A DNA stretch of 11,806 nt from Elusimicrobia bacterium RIFOXYB2_FULL_49_7 (lineage in GTDB: Bacteria > Fibrobacterota > OXYB2-FULL-49-7). The first letter of the stretch is position 1. Each line of letters opens with the position of its first letter. Shown in pieces: positions 1 to 5,343 of the stretch. The stretch is from positions 4,476 to 16,281 of the forward strand of contig MGVN01000129.1 of NCBI GenBank assembly GCA_001800515.1. The letters run 5' to 3'. The notes beneath the pieces are model-generated. The model had not been told where the DNA came from, searched no databases, and saw nothing but the letters and a program-made list of their open reading frames with translations. Made by a program: the position numbers and the translations under genes.

Positions 1-40
1 GTCCTTTGGCGGAAAGCATGCCTTCCATTTTCTTTGTCAT
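1..40 (-). CDS. ribH: 6,7-dimethyl-8-ribityllumazine synthase, N-terminal fragment
   Basis: Only the first 13 codons are in the window (M-T-K-K-M-E-G-M-L-S-A-K-G), and the gene runs off the left edge. The family is the lumazine synthase that condenses 5-amino-6-ribitylamino-uracil with 3,4-dihydroxy-2-butanone-4-phosphate. The visible residues fit the usual lumazine synthase opening, where an E-G-x-L stretch precedes the first beta strand. The call rests mainly on position: it follows ribBA by 12 nt, and ribD-ribE-ribBA-ribH is a well-known operon order. A strong Shine-Dalgarno GGAGG (46-50, minus strand) lies 5 nt before the ATG at 40-38, which supports this start. With so few residues the identity is likely but not proven. 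Confidence 0.72.
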   Translation of the reverse strand, partial: MTKKMEGMLSAKG

Positions 41-52
41 AATGACCTCCGA

Positions 53-1246
53 TTAAACCAGGTGACCCAGTTTTTTCTTCTTGGTATTCAGATAACGTTC
101 ATTGCTTTTATTCGGCCGTATCCGGATGGGAATACGTTCGGTAATCACTAAATTATACCCTTCCAGTCCATAGATTTTGCGCGGGTTGTTGGTCAGGAGC
201 CGGATGCGGTGCACGTTGAGATCGGAAAGAATTTGAGCGCCGATGCCATAGTCGCGTTTGTCCGCCGGAAAGCCCAGCGCTTCATTGGCTTCCACCGTAT
301 CCAGACCGCCGTCCTGGAGATCGTAGGTGCGCATTTTGTTGGCAAAGCCGATGCCCCGTCCCTCCTGCCTTAGGTAGAGGAGGACACCGCCGTGTCGGGC
401 GATTTCAAGAAGCGCACATTCGAGTTGTTCTCCGCAGTCGCAACGGAGCGAGTGGAGAGCATCGCCGGTAAGACATTCCGAATGGACCCGGACCAGGGCC
501 GGCTTATCCGGACTGATTTTGCCGGAGACCAGAGCGAAATGGCTGTGCCCGCTGATACGGTCCTCGTAGACATGCATTTTGAAGCGGCCGAAGCGGGTGG
601 GCATGTCCGGTGAGGCGATTTCCTTGATCAGCCGTTCTTTTTTAAAACGATATTCAATCAGGCTTTTGATGCTGATGACCTTGAGCTTATGTTTTCGGAC
701 AAAGGAGTGAAGATCCTTAATGCGGGCCATGGTCCCGTCTTCATTCATGATTTCACAGATGACACCCGCGGAGGTCATACCTGCCAACCGAGCCATGTCC
801 ACGCTGGCTTCGGTCTGGCCCGCCCGTACAAGTACGCCGCCTTCCTGGGCGCGCAGCGGAAAGGTGTGGCCCGGAGAGACCAGATCCGACGGCTTGGCCT
901 GCGGGGCGATGAGTGCTTTAATCGTGAGCGCCCGATCATGTGCCGAAATGCCGGTACTGACCCCTTTGGCCGCATCCACACTGACCGTAAATCCGGTGCC
1001 AAAGGCGGAACGGTTGTCGTTCGTCATCATGGGAATGGAAAGCTTGTCGATGAGGTTGCCGGACAGGGCGCAACAAATGAGACCGCGGCCGTACTTGGCC
1101 ATGAAATTGATCTTTTCGGCCGTTATCTTATCAGCCGCACAACAGAGGTCGCCTTCGTTCTCGCGATTCTCATCATCCGTAATGATGATGAGTTTGCCTT
1201 TTTTATAATCCTTGAGAGCGTCTTCAACAGAGGAAAATAGGTTCAA
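53..1246 (-). CDS. ribBA: Bifunctional 3,4-dihydroxy-2-butanone-4-phosphate synthase / GTP cyclohydrolase II
   Basis: This 397-residue cytoplasmic enzyme catalyses both entry steps of riboflavin synthesis. The N-terminal half (about 1-200) is the RibB domain, which converts ribulose-5-phosphate to dihydroxybutanone phosphate. It shows the acidic metal/substrate loop DDENRENEGDL (24-34), a G-H at 126-127 and RAGQTEASVD (141-150). The C-terminal half (about 207-397) is the RibA domain, which opens GTP. It shows zinc ligands C258, C269 and C271 in the ECLTGD...RCDC context, RQEGRGIG (293-300) and YGIGAQIL (333-340). Both active sites look intact and the length is normal for the fusion. The start is TTG (1246-1244), which overlaps the ribE stop TGA in TTGA. 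An AAGGAG lies 8 nt upstream, at 1255-1260. A nearby ATG (from 1253) is out of frame. Translation is probably coupled to ribE. Confidence 0.97.
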   Translation of the reverse strand: MNLFSSVEDALKDYKKGKLIIITDDENRENEGDLCCAADKITAEKINFMAKYGRGLICCALSGNLIDKLSIPMMTNDNRSAFGTGFTVSVDAAKGVSTGISAHDRALTIKALIAPQAKPSDLVSPGHTFPLRAQEGGVLVRAGQTEASVDMARLAGMTSAGVICEIMNEDGTMARIKDLHSFVRKHKLKVISIKSLIEYRFKKERLIKEIASPDMPTRFGRFKMHVYEDRISGHSHFALVSGKISPDKPALVRVHSECLTGDALHSLRCDCGEQLECALLEIARHGGVLLYLRQEGRGIGFANKMRTYDLQDGGLDTVEANEALGFPADKRDYGIGAQILSDLNVHRIRLLTNNPRKIYGLEGYNLVITERIPIRIRPNKSNERYLNTKKKKLGHLV

Positions 1247-1875
1247 AATCCATACTCCTTCAGTTTGTGTTCGGTCAGGCCCGTTCGATCGGCGGATAAG
1301 AGGGATTCAATATACTTTGCTACCTGGTCGGTTTCCACATTCATCCGGTTGCCAATCGGTTTTTCTGCAAAGACGGTCCGTTTCAGGGTTTCAGGAATCA
1401 GTGCCACGGTTATCTCATTTCCATTTTTACGGGCCACGGTCAGGCTGATACCATCGAGGGTGATGGACCCTTTTTCCGCTATTTGCCGGGAAAGAGGTCC
1501 GTCGATTCGAAGGGTACGTTCGAGACTTTCCCCTTTTCGTTCATCCCGCAAAATAACGGCCGTGGTATCCACATGGCCGGAAACCAGGTGGCCGCCCAAT
1601 CGATCCGATAGTCGGAGCGCCCGCTCGAGGTTGATTTTCAGACCGGGTCGCGCTTCTTTCAGGGTGCTTCTATCGATTGTTTCGGGAGAGGCAAAGGCAA
1701 TGAAGCCGTCGACCGCGACTTTCTCCGCAGTAAGGCAGACACCATCGGTTGAAACAGAGTCGCCGGGTTTAAGGTCGGATAGAATGGTTTGGCAGGCAAT
1801 GAAAAGTTCACGGCCTCGGTTCCGGTGAGTCACGCTTTTTAAAGTGCCGATTTCTTCAATAATGCCCGTAAACAT
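1243..1875 (-). CDS. ribE: Riboflavin synthase, alpha chain
   Basis: This 210-residue enzyme catalyses the dismutation of two 6,7-dimethyl-8-ribityllumazine molecules to riboflavin, the last step of the pathway. The two-barrel family pattern is clear. The N-terminus MFTGIIEE is the family hallmark. The first barrel has GDSVSTDGVCLT (38-49, with D where N is usual before GVCLT) and a basic stretch ending in GGHLVSGHVD (94-103). The second barrel has KGSITLDGISLTV (135-147) and NVETD..AKYIE (179-190). Length is typical. It starts at ATG 1875-1873, 3 nt after the ribD stop, with only a weak AAGG-type ribosome site inside the ribD tail, so coupling to ribD is likely. Its stop overlaps the ribBA start by 4 nt. 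In some species the same gene is called ribC. Confidence 0.97.
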   Translation of the reverse strand: MFTGIIEEIGTLKSVTHRNRGRELFIACQTILSDLKPGDSVSTDGVCLTAEKVAVDGFIAFASPETIDRSTLKEARPGLKINLERALRLSDRLGGHLVSGHVDTTAVILRDERKGESLERTLRIDGPLSRQIAEKGSITLDGISLTVARKNGNEITVALIPETLKRTVFAEKPIGNRMNVETDQVAKYIESLLSADRTGLTEHKLKEYGF

Positions 1876-1878
1876 ACG

Positions 1879-2967
1879 TTACGCACGCCTTGCTTTAATT
1901 AACAGATCATTGCCGATTTTTCGAACGGTCATTTCTTTCAGGGCAATGGCTTCTTTTATGGAGCCGGTTTTTTTTCCGCTTAACAAAGGAAGGCCGCTCA
2001 TGAGCAGTTTAGGGGCCATGAAAAAACAGAAGCGGTCCACCCCTTTTTGGTCGATGAAATCGGTCAGGACCGAACGCCCGCCTTCCACCAGAAGGCTTTT
2101 AATGCCAAGCTTGCCCAGAGCCGTCAGCATGGCGGAAACAGGCATGCGTTGAGACCGATGGTTCAGAGAGACGTATTCCACAAACGGGATGGTCGGATGG
2201 GCGATTCGTTTGGGGGTCATGAGCATTGTCCGCACCTCTTTTGCGCTCTTGGCCAGTTCAGAAGAACGCGGCAGATCTTTTCCGTCCGATAGAATAATGC
2301 GGATCGGATTTCGGCCTTTGACCGTGCGCACCGTTAGAAGTGGGTTATCGCAGAGCGCTGTGTTCAGACCGATGAGCACCGCATCATGAACCGAGCGCAG
2401 GGCATGGACGAGTTGACGGGATTCCTCGCAGGATATCCATTTTGAGTCCCCGGAATCTGCGGCAATCAGACCGTTTAGGGTCATGGCCGCTTTCAGGGTG
2501 ACAAACGGGCGGCCGGTTTGAATGAAGGTGAAGAAATCCTCGTTGATGGCTGCTGCTTCCTGTTCAAACAACCCCTGCTTAACAAGTACCCCTTTTTTTT
2601 TCAGAAGCGCAAAGCCTTTGCCTGCGACTTTAGGATTAGGATCTTTAACAGCGCTGATAACCTTTTTGATTCCCGCTTTCAGGATGGCATCCGTACAAGG
2701 CGGTGTGCGGCCGATGTGGCAGCAGGGTTCCAAGGTGACGGCAAGGGAAGCGCCTTTTGCACGGGAGCCCGCTTTTTTAAGCGCATCCGCTTCAGCGTGA
2801 TCTTGCCCGGGCAGATGGGTTCTTCCTGTGGAAATGATGGTGTCTTTTTTGTAAATGACTGCGCCTACAGCCGGATTATCACCGGTTTGCCCTTTTACGG
2901 AAAGGGCTTGTTGCAGGGCCAAGAGCATGGCTTGCCTGTCATGAGGGTCAAACAGCGGGTCAGACAT
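1879..2967 (-). CDS. ribD: Bifunctional diaminohydroxyphosphoribosylaminopyrimidine deaminase / 5-amino-6-(5-phosphoribosylamino)uracil reductase
   Basis: This enzyme performs the second and third steps of the GTP branch of riboflavin synthesis. The N-terminal cytidine-deaminase-like domain carries the zinc motif HAE (57-59 from the ATG) and EPCCHIGRTPPC (80-91), with zinc ligands H57, C82 and C91. The C-terminal RibD reductase domain carries W-I-S (177-179), G-L-N-T-A-L-x-D-N-P-x-L-T-V-R (about 200-214) and VEGG (294-297). I chose the ATG at 2967-2965 (362 residues). The frame stays open to a TTG at 2985 (368 residues), but neither start has a Shine-Dalgarno and the extra residues add nothing conserved. 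A run of nine A residues followed by GGGG sits in the coding strand near 2592-2600, within a lysine run. It is first in the operon and divergent from apbE. Confidence 0.96.
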   Translation of the reverse strand: MSDPLFDPHDRQAMLLALQQALSVKGQTGDNPAVGAVIYKKDTIISTGRTHLPGQDHAEADALKKAGSRAKGASLAVTLEPCCHIGRTPPCTDAILKAGIKKVISAVKDPNPKVAGKGFALLKKKGVLVKQGLFEQEAAAINEDFFTFIQTGRPFVTLKAAMTLNGLIAADSGDSKWISCEESRQLVHALRSVHDAVLIGLNTALCDNPLLTVRTVKGRNPIRIILSDGKDLPRSSELAKSAKEVRTMLMTPKRIAHPTIPFVEYVSLNHRSQRMPVSAMLTALGKLGIKSLLVEGGRSVLTDFIDQKGVDRFCFFMAPKLLMSGLPLLSGKKTGSIKEAIALKEMTVRKIGNDLLIKARRA

Positions 2968-2974
2968 AGGTGAA

Positions 2975-3004
2975 AAGATAATCAATTCAAGGAGTTAGAG
3001 TCAA
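2975..3004 (-). promoter_or_regulatory. Candidate sigma-70 promoter for the riboflavin operon
   Basis: On the minus strand TTGACT (2999-3004) and TATCTT (2975-2980) are separated by 18 nt, close to the sigma-70 consensus. The -10 ends only 7 nt before the ribD ATG at 2967. Transcription would therefore begin at or next to the start codon, giving a leaderless or nearly leaderless message. This fits the lack of a Shine-Dalgarno. The match is by eye, so the call is tentative. Confidence 0.35.
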
Positions 3005-3017
3005 AACATGAACATTC

Positions 3018-3047
3018 TTGAAAAGCGAAGATACAATAAACCATAAT
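3018..3047 (+). promoter_or_regulatory. Candidate sigma-70 promoter for apbE
   Basis: On the plus strand TTGAAA (3018-3023) and CATAAT (3042-3047) are separated by 18 nt. The -10 ends 6 nt before the apbE ATG at 3054, again implying a very short leader. An alternative pair, TGAACA (3009-3014) with TACAAT (3032-3037), has 17 nt spacing and would give a leader of about 10 nt. Both are weak matches. Confidence 0.28.
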
Positions 3048-3053
3048 TACACC

Positions 3054-4007
3054 ATGTTCGTCCGTTTTTTCGTGGTATTCACCCTCCTGTTTTTTGCAGG
3101 CTGCCTATTCGGACCGAAGAAATACAAACATCAATTTTTTGCCATGGACACCCTGGTAGAGGTGACCCTGTTTGCGCCATCCAAACAACAGGCAGATGCC
3201 ATTATCGATTCCATTAAAGTGGAATGCCGCCGGTTTGAAAACCGATATAGCCCGTTTAAACCGGGCAGTGTTGTTTTGGCCATCAATAACAGGGCTGACC
3301 GGTTGCGCGTGGTAGTGGATTCCGAGACCGCTGAACTGGTCAAAGAGGCGCTGGCGTATTGCCGGGAAACAAAAGGGATTTTCGATATCACCATCGGGCC
3401 CATCAAATGGCTCTGGGGGTTGGGAAGCGACCAGACTCCAAGAAAACCGAGGCAGGGAGAAATTGATTCCACGCGCATTCATATCGGGTGGGAGAGGGTG
3501 CGTGTGTCCGGCGATACGCTTTTCTTCAGCGATCCGGAAACCATGATAGATTTGGGCGGCTATGCAAAAGGGGTCTCCCTGAAACGGATGGCCGACATCG
3601 TCAGGAGAAATGGCATCCCATCGTTTTTGATTAATGCGGGCGGCGACCTGATTGCCGGTTCGCCCAAGCCGGATGGTTCTTTATGGACTATTGGTGTTCA
3701 GGATCCTCGCCGACCGGATACGGCCATTGCACTGGAAAAGGTGGCAAATGGCTGTGTTATCACTTCAGGGGATTATGAGCGCTATTTTATTGAGGATGGG
3801 GTGCGATATCATCACCTGTTTGATCCCAGAACCGGCTATCCAAGCAGAGGCATCATCTCTTCCACGGTTCAGTGTGATAATCCGGTGCGCGGGGTAGTCT
3901 ATTCCAAGGTACTGATGATAGCAGGGGCGGAGTGGGGTTTTAAAAGACCGGACAGTATTCAGTGCATGTTGTTGGTAGATACGGCGATGAAGAAGATTGA
4001 GCGTTGA
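3054..4007 (+). CDS. apbE: ApbE-family FAD:protein FMN transferase lipoprotein
   Basis: The family moves FMN from FAD to a Thr/Ser of target proteins such as NqrB/NqrC and RnfD/RnfG, outside the inner membrane. From the ATG the protein has 317 residues. It begins with a hydrophobic signal segment (about 4-16) and the lipobox F-A-G-C with C17, so it is probably a periplasmic lipoprotein. Conserved blocks are FDITIGP (110-116), IDLGGYAKG (165-173), INAGGDL (193-199), TSGDYERYF (237-245) and YHHLFDPRTGYPS (252-264). Oddly, the C-terminal metal-binding block, usually like A-D-x-x-S-T-A-L in the family, reads G-V-V-Y-S-K-V-L here (280-287), so the expected Asp and Thr appear to be V and K. An in-frame TTG at 3018 would add 12 polar residues before the signal segment, so I prefer the ATG although it has no Shine-Dalgarno. 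It lies divergent from the riboflavin operon, which fits a flavin role. Confidence 0.9.
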   Translation: MFVRFFVVFTLLFFAGCLFGPKKYKHQFFAMDTLVEVTLFAPSKQQADAIIDSIKVECRRFENRYSPFKPGSVVLAINNRADRLRVVVDSETAELVKEALAYCRETKGIFDITIGPIKWLWGLGSDQTPRKPRQGEIDSTRIHIGWERVRVSGDTLFFSDPETMIDLGGYAKGVSLKRMADIVRRNGIPSFLINAGGDLIAGSPKPDGSLWTIGVQDPRRPDTAIALEKVANGCVITSGDYERYFIEDGVRYHHLFDPRTGYPSRGIISSTVQCDNPVRGVVYSKVLMIAGAEWGFKRPDSIQCMLLVDTAMKKIER

Positions 4008-4029
4008 TTTGCGTTCCAGAGAGGCAAAT
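4007..4029 (+). promoter_or_regulatory. Inverted repeat upstream of hicBA, possible operator
   Basis: ATTTGC (4007-4012) and GCAAAT (4024-4029) form a perfect 6 bp inverted repeat with an 11 nt spacer, just upstream of hicB. It overlaps a weak promoter-like pair, TTGCGT (4009-4014) and TATCTT (4032-4037), spaced 17 nt. Toxin-antitoxin operons are often autoregulated at such repeats. The HicB here has no visible DNA-binding domain, so any repressor role is uncertain. Confidence 0.25.
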
Positions 4030-4065
4030 GTTATCTTTGATTAGACCCTGTAAGGAGAATCCTCT

Positions 4066-4290
4066 ATGTCCTATAAAGTCAGCATTGTTATTGAAAAAGA
4101 TGAGCACGGTTATTTCGCCTATTGTCCGGAATTGGAAGGATGTCATTCGCAAGGGGAATCCTTGGATGAGGTGATGGCCAATATCCGTGAAGCCATTGAA
4201 TTGTATCTTGAAACTTTGTCACCGGAAGAACGCCACTCTTATTTAAGTACTGAAATTCTGACTACTTCTCTTGAGGTGATGGTTGCCTAA
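4066..4290 (+). CDS. hicB: HicB-family antitoxin
   Basis: This 74-residue protein matches the HicB antitoxin fold that binds and inhibits a HicA mRNA interferase. The start K-V-S-I-V-I-E-K-D-E-H-G-Y-F-A-Y-C-P-E-L-E-G-C (4-26) is the characteristic strand pair, with Y-F-A-Y-C-P and the E-G-C-H-S-Q-G turn. Next comes a helix with S-L-D-E-V-M-A-N-I-R-E-A-I-E-L-Y-L (33-49). The protein ends without the ribbon-helix-helix or HTH domain found in longer HicB proteins. A good Shine-Dalgarno TAAGGAG (4051-4057) lies 8 nt before the ATG. It precedes hicA and overlaps it by 8 nt, so this pair has the antitoxin-first order, opposite to hicA-hicB in E. coli. Cognate partner: the next gene. Confidence 0.88.
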   Translation: MSYKVSIVIEKDEHGYFAYCPELEGCHSQGESLDEVMANIREAIELYLETLSPEERHSYLSTEILTTSLEVMVA

Positions 4291-4486
4291 GCTTGATAGG
4301 CTTACCGCTGTAGAGGCTGAAAAGGTATTGCTTAAAGCGGGATTCTCCTTGATACGTAGCAAGGGTAGCCATCGTATCTACATGCGCGGAAACGAACGGA
4401 TGGTGCTTCCCTTCCATGCAGGAAAGATTCTTCATCCCAAGATATTGAAACAGGTATTTGAAGCTTGTTCTGAAGAAAAATTATAA
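4283..4486 (+). CDS. hicA: HicA-family mRNA interferase toxin
   Basis: This 67-residue protein has the double-stranded-RNA-binding-like HicA fold. The helix V-E-A-E-K-V-L-L-K-A-G-F (10-21) is followed by S-K-G-S-H-R-I-Y-M (26-34), in which H30 is the conserved catalytic histidine. The strand R-M-V-L-P-F-H-A-G-K (39-48) and the helix H-P-K-I-L-K-Q-V-F-E-A (51-61) follow as in the family. The start is TTG at 4283, inside the end of hicB, with GAGG (4273-4276) 6 nt upstream, so translation is probably coupled to the antitoxin. The toxin looks intact. Its stop overlaps by 6 nt the stop end of the convergent nucleotidyltransferase gene, and no terminator separates them. HicA toxins cleave mRNA when freed from HicB. 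Confidence 0.87.
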   Translation: MPKLDRLTAVEAEKVLLKAGFSLIRSKGSHRIYMRGNERMVLPFHAGKILHPKILKQVFEACSEEKL

Positions 4487-5182
4487 AATCAATTTTCGTG
4501 CGCGTGCCAGGTCTTCCGGGAAATCGATTTCCACAAAGGGTTCACCGACAATATCAATGGCCGTCAGCGCGACCTGACTTACAATGGCATCCAGGGCCCG
4601 TTCGAAATAATCCTTTACATTCTGCTTGACATCAATTTCATGGGCCAGGCTTTTTTTGAAGGCCGGGTGCATGGTTTTTCGAAAAAGGGCAATACCGGTA
4701 AATTCGCCTTTGGCAATATCGAGCGGAACCTGTTTTGAAATTTGGGTGACCCGATTGCCGGAGAGGGCGACTTTGACCTCTTCTTCTCCGCAGGGCTTGA
4801 ATTCCACAGCCAGCCCGGTGCCTGAAAAATCGAGGAGTTTTTGGAGCAGGGTGGGCTTGAAAATGACGTCCCCGTTCAGATAAAAGAAATCTTCTGTCAG
4901 CTCTGGAAAAGCAAGGTGGAGCGAGTAGATGGTGTTGGTCTCAGCAAAGCGGGGGTTGTCGACAAAGCGAAGCGTTGGGTATTGTTTTAGAAGAAACGCT
5001 TTGACGGTTTCCTCCATATAGCCGGTGACGCAGAGAATATCTTTAACGCCCACAGAGAGCAGATTGTCAATTTGCCGTTCTGCAATGCTTTTGCCTTGCA
5101 CATCGGTCATGCATTTGGGTTGTCCGTGGGTCTCGCTCTTGAGGCGGTTGCCCATTCCGGCAATAAGAATGACTGCTTGCAT
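4481..5182 (-). CDS. LicC-like nucleotidyltransferase (probable cytidylyltransferase for a phosphorylated polyol or choline)
   Basis: This 233-residue protein belongs to the GT-A-fold sugar/choline-phosphate nucleotidyltransferases. It has the nucleotide loop L-I-A-G-M-G-N-R-L (6-14) with Q-P-K (21-23), E-T-N-T-I-Y-S-L (81-88), which recalls the N-T-x-x-I-Y-S-L block of LicC-type enzymes, and Y-L-N-G-D-V-I-F (101-108) with the metal-binding D105. F-V-E-I-D-F-P-E-D-L (216-225) carries the second metal Asp (D220). The first loop departs from the common A-G-x-G-T-R-L form. Length fits a single-domain enzyme. The substrate is not shown by the sequence. Downstream of gpsA and a gene with two TagF-like domains, it could make CDP-glycerol, CDP-choline or another CDP-activated phosphate; this is inference. 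TagD-type glycerol-phosphate cytidylyltransferases are unrelated (they carry an HxGH motif). The ATG has only a weak ribosome site, and a hairpin lies 13 nt upstream. Confidence 0.82.
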   Translation of the reverse strand: MQAVILIAGMGNRLKSETHGQPKCMTDVQGKSIAERQIDNLLSVGVKDILCVTGYMEETVKAFLLKQYPTLRFVDNPRFAETNTIYSLHLAFPELTEDFFYLNGDVIFKPTLLQKLLDFSGTGLAVEFKPCGEEEVKVALSGNRVTQISKQVPLDIAKGEFTGIALFRKTMHPAFKKSLAHEIDVKQNVKDYFERALDAIVSQVALTAIDIVGEPFVEIDFPEDLARARKLIL

Positions 5183-5195
5183 GATGAACTTTCAT

Positions 5196-5229
5196 TAGGC
5201 GGCGCTTCGACAGGCTCAGCGACCGCCTA
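5196..5229 (+). repeat. REP-like palindrome, copy 1
   Basis: The core CTTCGACAGGCTCAG (5205-5219) sits in an 11 bp stem. TAGGCGGCGCT (5196-5206) pairs with AGCG (5218-5221) plus CCGCCTA (5223-5229), with one bulged A at 5222. The core resembles a REP-type element I recall as widespread in bacterial genomes. On the plus strand it is followed by TATTTTTC, so it could end transcription in that direction, although no nearby plus-strand gene needs it. On the minus strand it would lie in the leader of the nucleotidyltransferase gene. Confidence 0.75.
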
Positions 5230-5317
5230 TTTTTCTTGTTTCGTCTTTTTTCGAGCACTTTGACGAATCCCGCGATCGTCCATTTTTTCTATTGTTTTCT
5301 TTAGTTTGTTCAATTTC

Positions 5318-5341
5318 GGGCACTGAGTTGTCGAAGTGCCC
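5318..5341 (-). repeat. REP-like palindrome, copy 2 (opposite orientation)
   Basis: On the minus strand the element reads GGGCACT, loop TCGACAACTC, AGTGCCC (a 7 bp stem). It contains the core CTTCGACAACTCAG, one base shorter than copy 1 and inverted relative to it. It starts 2 nt after the gpsA stop codon. No T-run follows on the minus strand, so it is not an ordinary rho-independent terminator. It could still protect the 3' end of the gpsA message, as REP hairpins are known to do elsewhere. Confidence 0.72.
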
Positions 5342-5343
5342 AC

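Noticed and set aside
370..1240. Several long open frames overlapping ribBA on both strands
   Set aside because: They are shadows of the real ribBA frame. Their translations have no recognisable motifs, and RibBA has complete conserved sites across the whole stretch.
3008..3046. A 12-codon open frame (M-N-I-L-E-K-R-R-Y-N-K-P) just before apbE that might be a leader peptide
   Set aside because: The AAGGAG upstream is 13 nt away, which is long. The peptide has no run of a regulatory amino acid and no attenuator hairpin follows. It also overlaps the promoter-like hexamers, so chance is more likely.
3018..3053. TTG-initiated, 12-residue longer form of ApbE
   Set aside because: It would place polar residues before the hydrophobic signal segment, and it has no ribosome site at a proper distance. 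The ATG at 3054 gives a normal lipoprotein signal.
4481..5182. Assignment as TagD-type glycerol-3-phosphate cytidylyltransferase
   Set aside because: There is no HxGH motif. The sequence has the G-x-G-x-R-L loop and Asp residues of the unrelated GT-A-fold nucleotidyltransferases, so only a functional analogy is possible.
5196..5236. Hairpin followed by a T-run read as a rho-independent terminator
   Set aside because: The T-run is on the plus strand, where the last gene (hicA) ends about 700 nt upstream and everything between is minus-strand coding. The REP-like core explains the hairpin better, though weak terminator activity is not excluded.
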